Of a DNA stretch of 33,867 nt, positions 28,744-33,867 are shown piece after piece. The DNA is taken from assembly GCA_964621845.1 (NCBI GenBank), contig CAZUOL010000064.1, forward strand, positions 1 through 33,867. The letters are read 5' to 3'. Below the pieces are notes generated by a model. The model searched no databases and had not been told where the DNA came from. It was given only the letters and a program-made list of their open reading frames with translations. Positions within the stretch are counted from its first letter, which is position 1. Each line of letters begins with the position of its first letter. A program made the position numbers and the translations under genes. Source of the DNA: CAYRKQ01 sp964621845. GTDB lineage: Bacteria; Patescibacteriota; Saccharimonadia; Saccharimonadales; UBA7683.

Positions 28744-29829
28744 ATGAGTATGCAAAAACAACCACTTTTTTATTACAAACGGCCAGTTTTTGGCCTTGAT
28801 GTTGGTTCGCAGAGTATTAAGGTGATGCAGCTCGAGCACACCAAGCATGGTGCGAAGGTGGTTGGATATGGTAACACGAAGACTACCGAAAAAATCATCA
28901 AAGATGGGGTGATTGTTGCAGTTCCCGAAACTGCAAAACTTATCGATCAACTATTGGCAAACGAGCTGAAGGGGCGGCTCACGACGAACCGGGTAGTAAT
29001 GGGCATACCTGTTTCGCATGTTTTTACGCGAGTACTCACGCTGCCGCAGATGTCAAAGAAGGAGCTGCATGCTGCAGTCGAACTTGAGGTGGAGCAGTCA
29101 GTGCCGCTTGCACCAAAAGAACTCTACTTTGATTATGAGGCGACAGGCGGTCTTGATTCAAAAGAGGTGCTTGTTCGCATGGTCGCGGCGCCACGTAAGA
29201 TAGTGGATTCATATGTGCAGGTGTGCGAATTGTTGCGACTCGATCTCGCTCTGGTACAGACTAACATCGAGGCTGATTCACAGCTTTGTATGTTATATGA
29301 AGACATGAAACGTGGCACCCCGTACATTATTGTCGACGTCGGTGGTGTTTCGGTTGATGTTGGCATACTGGATGCAACACTCCGTGTGACAGGAACGGTT
29401 GATACGGGCGGCGAACATTTTACTGATGCAGTTGCAAAAGTGCTTCATGTTTCGCGCACGAAAGCTCAACATATCAAGATCACCAGTGGTATTAATGCTG
29501 GCCCGCAGCAGGAAAAGATGAAGGCCGCCCTAGACCCTCTGTTCGATAAGGTAGTTGAAGAAATTAAACGTATTAAAAAGTTTTATACAAACCGTGTACA
29601 GCAAGAGGCCGATATAACACAGATTGTTATAACAGGCGGTGGCGCGAACGTACCTGGGTTAGGAGACTATCTCACGAACGCAACGAGAATACCCACCAAG
29701 GTATCATCGCCATGGACAAAGCACATTTCATTTGGCCATCTTCAATCACCTGATGTCGCAGATTTGCCACGGTTTTTGACTGCTGCGGGCTTAGCTTTAG
29801 CGAAAGACGAGGACGTGATGCATGATTAA
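28744..29829 (+). CDS. pilM: Type IV pilus assembly protein PilM
   Basis: 361 residues. Actin-like ATPase fold: 'VFGLDVGSQSIKVMQLEHTK' (phosphate 1), 'VVMGIPVSHVFTRVLTLPQM' followed by 'SKKELHAAVELEVEQSVPLA', 'YIIVDVGGVSVDVGILD' (phosphate 2) and 'ITQIVITGGGANVPGL' (adenosine motif). PilM is cytosolic and binds the N-terminus of PilN. ATG 28750 is a possible alternative start. Its last 8 bases overlap pilN. Confidence 0.95.
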   Translation: MSMQKQPLFYYKRPVFGLDVGSQSIKVMQLEHTKHGAKVVGYGNTKTTEKIIKDGVIVAVPETAKLIDQLLANELKGRLTTNRVVMGIPVSHVFTRVLTLPQMSKKELHAAVELEVEQSVPLAPKELYFDYEATGGLDSKEVLVRMVAAPRKIVDSYVQVCELLRLDLALVQTNIEADSQLCMLYEDMKRGTPYIIVDVGGVSVDVGILDATLRVTGTVDTGGEHFTDAVAKVLHVSRTKAQHIKITSGINAGPQQEKMKAALDPLFDKVVEEIKRIKKFYTNRVQQEADITQIVITGGGANVPGLGDYLTNATRIPTKVSSPWTKHISFGHLQSPDVADLPRFLTAAGLALAKDEDVMHD

Positions 29830-30481
29830 TCTACTGCCCCCAAGTGAACGAATCGCTATGGCTATTGCAAAGCGAAATACACTGCTGCGACGCTACCTGG
29901 AGTTTATGCTGCTTGGCATCCTACTCCTCACCCTCTTGGTTATCGGCTCGTACTATTATCTTTCTTTGCAATATACAAACACCAAAAAAACACTGGAATT
30001 GAATCAACAAAAGTTGGCGCAGCTTGAGCCGAAACAAAAAGAAGCCGAAGAACTTTCAACAACGGTCAATACGATTGCGGCACTTTTTTCGAGAGATGTT
30101 ACGTTTTCGAAAATGTTAACCCAAATAGGCCAATTAATGCCAGAAAAAACAGTGCTTACTAAGCTGGAGCTTTCGAGTGCCGATAGTCAGGCGCCTCTGA
30201 ATATTACTGCCCAGGTTGATTCGGAGGAGCGAGCGGCAGTACTCCGCAATAACCTTGCAAGCTCAACAGTATTTAGTAAGGCGAACATTATCTCGATTAC
30301 CAAAATAGGGGCTGACACACAAACGGGCACATCAGCAACGAGCGGCAGCACTACGCCAGCGCCTACGAACACTTCAGGTTCAACGAGCTCGTCGACCCAG
30401 ACGCTGGCCAAGGATTCACCGTATAAATTCGCCGTTGTTATAGAGGCTTATCTTAAGCCCGTAAATGGAGTGAAAAAATGA
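29822..30481 (+). CDS. pilN: Type IV pilus assembly protein PilN
   Basis: 219 residues. The N-terminal cytosolic 'INLLPPSERIAMAIAKRN' is the PilM-binding motif of PilN, followed by a membrane helix (about 28-50), a coiled coil (about 50-85) and a small ferredoxin-like domain. A Ser/Thr/Pro-rich low-complexity stretch (about 165-200) interrupts the C-terminal part. PilN with PilO forms the alignment complex outside the membrane. It overlaps pilM by 8 bases and pilO by 4. Confidence 0.92.
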   Translation: MINLLPPSERIAMAIAKRNTLLRRYLEFMLLGILLLTLLVIGSYYYLSLQYTNTKKTLELNQQKLAQLEPKQKEAEELSTTVNTIAALFSRDVTFSKMLTQIGQLMPEKTVLTKLELSSADSQAPLNITAQVDSEERAAVLRNNLASSTVFSKANIISITKIGADTQTGTSATSGSTTPAPTNTSGSTSSSTQTLAKDSPYKFAVVIEAYLKPVNGVKK

Positions 30482-31080
30482 CGCCCAAAAAAATGAATCT
30501 TGCGCTGAAGGTTCTCATTGGTGTTCTCATAGCAATTACCGTTGCTGGGCTGTATTTTGCTAACCAAAAGTTGACGCGGCTTGCTACTGAAACGGCAAAG
30601 CTTAAAACAGATATTGAAGTGACCAACCAGCGCATAAAAGATTACGAGCTCACTGAAGCGAAGGTCAATCAGCTGAGTTACGTAAAAGATCTTGCGGCGC
30701 AAATTGTTCCGCAAAATGAAGATCAATCGGCCATTGTTGCCGAGCTAGCAGAATTTGCTCGTCGCTCGAACCTGCAGACGGGAGCAATAACCTTCGATGA
30801 AACCGCACAGACAACGACAGCACCAGTAACAAGCACCGCCAAGGCGGTAAAGCCCCCCGCAGGCGTGGGCATCGTGCCTGTTATTTTCACCGTGGGTGAT
30901 AGTGCAAAATACGAAGACGTACTCGCGTTTTTAAGATACATCGAAGCAAATCGGCGTAAAATGCAGGTGACACAGATTACACTTACCCCAAATGGCGACA
31001 ACGGTAATTTACTTGATAATGTGATACTCTCACTCAACCTCTTTGTGAAAAAGCCGGTTGAACAAGGAGCAAAAAAATGA
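30478..31080 (+). CDS. pilO: Type IV pilus assembly protein PilO
   Basis: 200 residues. Membrane helix at about 10-27, coiled coil (about 28-65: 'TRLATETAKLKTDIEVTNQR') and a ferredoxin-like domain with 'IVPVIFTVGDSAKYEDVLAF' and 'LRYIEANRRKMQVTQITLTP', the typical PilO end. A Thr/Ala/Pro-rich linker is at about 102-125. Overlaps pilN and the next gene by 4 bases each. Confidence 0.9.
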   Translation: MTPKKMNLALKVLIGVLIAITVAGLYFANQKLTRLATETAKLKTDIEVTNQRIKDYELTEAKVNQLSYVKDLAAQIVPQNEDQSAIVAELAEFARRSNLQTGAITFDETAQTTTAPVTSTAKAVKPPAGVGIVPVIFTVGDSAKYEDVLAFLRYIEANRRKMQVTQITLTPNGDNGNLLDNVILSLNLFVKKPVEQGAKK

Positions 31081-31370
31081 AGGCAAAGGTGAAGGGCTAT
31101 CTACTCAAGACCAAAGAGGTGCTCACTAAAAATCAAGCATTTGTTTCAGCATGTATTTTTTTGGGGATCGCAGCATTCGTGTTGTATCGTCTTATGGTGC
31201 TTAGTAATATCGGACCCGATAGTGCTGCAATATTAGACCAGCAAAGAACAATAAAAACAGTACAGTTTAATCAACAGGCAATTGATCAAATTGAAGAGCT
31301 GCGAGATAGCAACGTAAAGACCCCGGGCACCGACATACAGAAGAACCGCCAGAATCCTTTTGCCGAGTAA
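31077..31370 (+). CDS. Small membrane protein in the PilP position
   Basis: 97 residues. One membrane helix (about 25-42), a short extracytoplasmic helix and a 'KNRQNPFAE' end. The C-terminal 'NPF' recalls the 'R-x-PF' motif of PilP lipoproteins, but there is no lipobox and no HR domain, so it is at best a functional stand-in. It overlaps pilO by 4 bases and is the last gene of the pilM-N-O operon. Confidence 0.7.
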   Translation: MKAKVKGYLLKTKEVLTKNQAFVSACIFLGIAAFVLYRLMVLSNIGPDSAAILDQQRTIKTVQFNQQAIDQIEELRDSNVKTPGTDIQKNRQNPFAE

Positions 31371-31409
31371 GGTTTATTTTTGTCGCAAAATCAGTCAGTA
31401 TAGTGTGGT

Positions 31410-31868
31410 ATGCAAAAGATCTATCACACGAATAGCCCTGAAGAAACCAAGCAGGTTGCATTGGCAATAGGCGAACGCTTAAGGGGTGGTGAAACGTTTG
31501 ATGTCTTAAGCGATCTAGGCGGTGGGAAGACGACGTTTATAAAAGGCTTGGTGTCAGGCTTTGGCTCGGATGATGGTGTTTCAAGCCCTAGTTTCACCAT
31601 TAGTTTCACCTATGCGCGGCCCGATGGTGCTCGCTTTCACCATTTTGATTTCTATCGTTTGAGCGATCCTGGAATTATGAAACACGAACTCGATGAAGTT
31701 ATAGCTGACGAGCGTGATGTGGTGGCAGTTGAATGGGGTGATGTGGTGGCCGACCACTTGCCGAAGGATACGGTGCACGTAGTAATTAAGAAAACAAACA
31801 CCACTGCTAGAGAAATAACTATCACCGCACCGCCTCAGCGTGCGTATGTATGTGGAGATCATCTGTGA
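31410..31868 (+). CDS. tsaE: tRNA threonylcarbamoyladenosine biosynthesis ATPase TsaE
   Basis: 152 residues. Walker A 'DLGGGKTTFIKG' (about 36-47; the family usually has DLGAGKT), 'VSSPSFTISFTYARPDGARF' and 'HHFDFYRLSDPG', 'VAVEWGDVV' complete the family pattern. TsaE helps TsaB and TsaD place the t6A modification at position 37 of ANN-decoding tRNAs, which include the tRNA-Lys(UUU) encoded at 12201. TATAGT (31399-31404) ends only 5 bases before ATG. Its stop overlaps tsaB. Confidence 0.94.
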   Translation: MQKIYHTNSPEETKQVALAIGERLRGGETFDVLSDLGGGKTTFIKGLVSGFGSDDGVSSPSFTISFTYARPDGARFHHFDFYRLSDPGIMKHELDEVIADERDVVAVEWGDVVADHLPKDTVHVVIKKTNTTAREITITAPPQRAYVCGDHL

Positions 31869-32263
31869 TTCTTGCCATAAAAACCGACCAACCACAAGCT
31901 GAGCTAAAACTGCTGGAAGCTGCAAGTGGTGGAATAGTTGATGAAATTAGCTGGCAGGCCCACCGGGAACTTTCTGATACAATTCTGACGAATATCGACC
32001 GACTATTAAAAAACAATAACCACGCACTCAATGATGTGACGGCACTTATTGTGTTTGAAGGTCCTGGATCATTTACGGGTCTACGCATCGGCATTTCAGT
32101 GGCGAACACACTTTCTTATGCGCTTGACGTACCAGTTGTTGGTGCGGGTACACCTGATTGGGTACGCGTTGGTACGAAGTTGCTGCAGAACCAAAAAGGT
32201 TTCTCAGAAGTTGCAGCCCCTCAATATGGCGCTCCGGCTCACATCACCACACCACGTAAATAG
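31865..32263 (+). CDS. tsaB: tRNA threonylcarbamoyladenosine biosynthesis protein TsaB
   Basis: 132 residues from GTG 31865 (reading MILAIKTDQ), chosen because TsaB proteins begin 'ILAIDTS'; GTGA overlaps the tsaE stop. An in-frame ATG at 31850 is the alternative. 'VFEGPGSFTGLRIGISVANT' is diagnostic. The protein is much shorter than E. coli TsaB (about 230), keeping the N-terminal lobe that contacts TsaD. The usual Asp of the first motif is Lys here (IKT). TsaD is not in the window. Confidence 0.88.
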   Translation: MILAIKTDQPQAELKLLEAASGGIVDEISWQAHRELSDTILTNIDRLLKNNNHALNDVTALIVFEGPGSFTGLRIGISVANTLSYALDVPVVGAGTPDWVRVGTKLLQNQKGFSEVAAPQYGAPAHITTPRK

Positions 32264-32293
32264 TTGACAGTAGAAGCCAGCTACGGCTATTAT
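32264..32293 (+). promoter_or_regulatory. Consensus promoter for the small surface protein
   Basis: TTGACA (32264-32269), an 18-base spacer and TATTAT (32288-32293). It begins on the base after the tsaB stop. The transcript should start near 32300, leaving a leader of about 25 bases. Confidence 0.85.
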
Positions 32294-32324
32294 GGAATGC
32301 AGATAAGCATAAACGGAAAATGAA

Positions 32325-32633
32325 ATGAAACGAATATCACTCCTTGTTCTATCGTTACTCCTACTCAGCACTCTCACAGCATCTTCTGTAGTGCGGGCGC
32401 AGTCTACAGATACGCTTGATGGCGGTACTGACACGACGGCTGCAGATGCTACTGATACTACAAGTGATACAACCGATCAGACGAATACACAGACTGCAAG
32501 TGTCCCTGATACCGGCTTTGCACCAACACAGAATAAAATGTTCGCACAAGCAATGGTTTTTATTGGCGGCGCGGCGCTAGGTGGGGCTCTTGGTTTTGGC
32601 ATTGTGCAAATTCGTAAAAAGTCTCATTTTTAG
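32325..32633 (+). CDS. Small surface protein with VPDTG-type C-terminal anchor
   Basis: 102 residues. Signal peptide (1-25, 'VLSLLLLSTLTASSVVRAQS'), a 35-residue linker almost entirely Asp, Thr, Gly and Ser/Ala, then VPDTG (60-64), a hydrophobic segment (about 75-95) and a basic 'RKK' end. This is the layout of a minimal sortase substrate or membrane-anchored surface peptide, with VPDTG in place of LPxTG. A strong dedicated promoter suggests it is abundant. A two-codon ORF (ATG AAA TGA, 32320) overlaps its start. Function unknown. Confidence 0.78.
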   Translation: MKRISLLVLSLLLLSTLTASSVVRAQSTDTLDGGTDTTAADATDTTSDTTDQTNTQTASVPDTGFAPTQNKMFAQAMVFIGGAALGGALGFGIVQIRKKSHF

Positions 32634-32663
32634 CAAAATATAGCTAGATCAAACTTGGTAATT

Positions 32664-32697
32664 GCGCTACACTGAATGCAGTGTCGGCGCATGTTTT
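32664..32697 (+). terminator. Rho-independent terminator after the small surface protein
   Basis: GCGC (32664-32667) and ACACTG (32669-32674) pair with CAGTGT (32679-32684) and GCGC (32687-32690) around an AATG loop with a small internal loop, followed by a T-rich run. Confidence 0.8.
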
Positions 32698-32824
32698 TAT
32701 AAGCAATCGCGACTGAAATGACATTGTTTTATTAATTGACTGACTGCAAGATTCGACACCACGATGACTACTTCTATGCTGTTTGTTTTTGTGGTGAGGT
32801 GTTGCGTGACTGGAAAGGATCGAT

Positions 32825-33867
32825 ATGGTGATATTTATAGTTGTAGCCCTACTTGCTGGAGCTGCTGCAGGCTTTGGTGGTGCGAGTATGAATGCAAAAA
32901 AGAAGCTTGGTTCAGCAGAAGAAGACGCTAAGAAGCAGCTTGAAGCTGCAAAGAAGGAGGCAGACAAGCTTGTCGTTGAAGCCAAGAAAGAGGCTTTAGA
33001 GATGGCTGAGCAAGCCAAGAAAGAAGAAGATCGCCGCCGTAAAGAACTCGGTGAAACTGAAAAGCGCTTACTGAATCGAGAAGAGAACCTCGATAAAAAA
33101 CTTGACGAACTAGATAAGCGTAGTGAAAAACTGAGAGCAAACGAGGATGAGCTTGAAAAACTCAAAGATGAGGTACGGGCGATTCGTACCAAGGCCCAAG
33201 AAAAGCTAGAGAAGATAGCAAAACTCTCTAAGGCCGATGCCGCTGAAAAATTAATGCAGATGACTGAGCGTGATATCAAGCGTGATCTAGAGGGATTGGT
33301 GGCAAAGTTACAGCGTGACGCGGTGGATACGGCCGAAGAACAGGCCCAGATGGTGATTACTCAGGCGATGGAGCGCATGGCTTCAGAAGTGACGAGCGAA
33401 AAGACGGTGACCGCACTCAAACTGGAAGATGAGGAGATGAAGGGCCGCATTATTGGTAAAGAGGGGCGCAATATACAGGCACTGCAACGTGCCACAGGTG
33501 TGGACATTCTGGTTGATGATACGCCGGGCATGATTATTCTCTCAAGCTTTGACCCGATTCGCCGACAGATTACACGTGAGGCACTCGAATTATTACTAAA
33601 AGATGGCCGTATTCATCCTGGTCGTATTGAAGAGGTGGTTGAAAAAGCGCAGAAGAATATCGATAAAGAGATTGATCGTGCAGGAGAGGATGCTATTCGA
33701 GAAGTTGGTGTCGTGGGTATGGTGCCAAAAGAAATGTCACGTTTACTTGGTGAACTGAAGTTTCGCACCAGCTATGGTCAGAATGTTTTGAAGCACAGTA
33801 CAGAGATGGCGCAGATTGCCGCCTCGATTGCCGAAGAAGTTGGCGTAGATGTGAAGACGGTGAAAAC
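32825..33867 (+). CDS. rny: Ribonuclease Y, 5' part (cut by window end)
   Basis: This ORF starts at ATG 32825, with GGAAAGGA upstream, and stays open for 347 codons to the edge. A membrane helix (about 1-20) is followed by a long charged coiled coil (about 25-190). The KH domain follows with 'MKGRIIGKEGRNIQALQRAT' and 'VDDTPGMIILSSFDPIRR', then the start of the HD domain 'SYGQNVLKHSTEMAQIAASI' (HD itself lies further on). RNase Y is the membrane-bound endonuclease that starts mRNA decay in bacteria without RNase E. A 211-residue Ser-rich ORF antisense to the coiled coil is a shadow. Confidence 0.96.
   Translation, partial: MVIFIVVALLAGAAAGFGGASMNAKKKLGSAEEDAKKQLEAAKKEADKLVVEAKKEALEMAEQAKKEEDRRRKELGETEKRLLNREENLDKKLDELDKRSEKLRANEDELEKLKDEVRAIRTKAQEKLEKIAKLSKADAAEKLMQMTERDIKRDLEGLVAKLQRDAVDTAEEQAQMVITQAMERMASEVTSEKTVTALKLEDEEMKGRIIGKEGRNIQALQRATGVDILVDDTPGMIILSSFDPIRRQITREALELLLKDGRIHPGRIEEVVEKAQKNIDKEIDRAGEDAIREVGVVGMVPKEMSRLLGELKFRTSYGQNVLKHSTEMAQIAASIAEEVGVDVKTVK

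Noticed and set aside
32644..33279. 211-residue Ser/Phe/Leu-rich minus-strand ORF
   Set aside because: It is the antisense shadow of the Lys/Glu-rich coiled coil of RNase Y, whose plus-strand frame has clear KH and coiled-coil homology.
1..33867. Alternative genetic code (UGA as Gly or Trp), as in some CPR lineages
   Set aside because: UGA serves as a clean terminator for recA, ruvA, rimB-like and pilM-type genes, and family-length proteins end at it; no in-frame UGA interrupts a conserved gene.
1..33867. Replication origin, rRNA genes, prophage or integrative element beyond the REPtron
   Set aside because: No dnaA box cluster, rRNA segment, integrase or phage structural gene was recognised.

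Overview
The window looks like a chromosomal segment of a Candidate Phyla Radiation bacterium, most likely a Candidatus Saccharibacteria (TM7) relative. The evidence is a compact layout with short intergenic gaps, UGA used as an ordinary stop (so not the recoded Gracilibacteria/Absconditabacteria code), a full type IV pilus operon with ComEC, LTD and 'CLNxxGxQ' surface modules common in CPR genomes, PH-domain and DUF4870 membrane proteins, and no biosynthetic operons. The lineage call is an inference from gene content. No 16S rRNA gene is present to settle it.

Layout. 1-4335: the 3' end of dnaK with a terminator, a surface protein with a C-terminal sorting-like signal, a VKOR oxidoreductase, and a LysE-type exporter overlapping dnaJ. 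The exporter-dnaJ pair carries a near-perfect CIRCE operator at its promoter. 4392-8556: a DUF4870 membrane protein, an ATP-grasp ligase, a divergent RimB-like protease with a RimK-type ligase, a DUF192 protein and an unknown membrane protein. 8560-11016 (minus): a three-gene minor pilin cassette. 11307-12277 (minus): an unknown membrane protein and tRNA-Lys(UUU) with an unusual U73. 12357-16350: comEC, yebC and a Cys-repeat surface protein. 16420-20229: ruvC, a 47-aa ORF behind a strong promoter, a RAYT transposase flanked by REP-like hairpins (REPtron), then ruvA-cutA-deoxyribosyltransferase-like-ruvB. 20257-25023: a PH-domain protein, a lone pilin, recA with an operon ending in recX, and a PRC-barrel protein. 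25100-31370: pilB-pilC-pilA-pilM-pilN-pilO and a PilP-position protein. 31410-33867: tsaE-tsaB, a small surface protein and the 5' part of rny (RNase Y), cut by the window edge.

How the genes fit together. The pilus genes, ComEC, RecA, RecX and RuvABC together would supply surface pili, DNA import and recombination, the expected core of natural transformation in a host-dependent cell. VKOR may oxidise the paired cysteines of the secreted surface proteins and pilin. The most striking pattern is in expression signals. At least a dozen genes have a TANNNT -10 box (often with an upstream TG) only about 5-12 bases before the start codon and no Shine-Dalgarno sequence, so their mRNAs should be leaderless or nearly so. 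A minority (major pilin, recA, DUF4870, rny, the 47-aa ORF) have real leaders with ribosome binding sites. The pilin leader can form two competing hairpins, one of which would bury its ribosome binding site.
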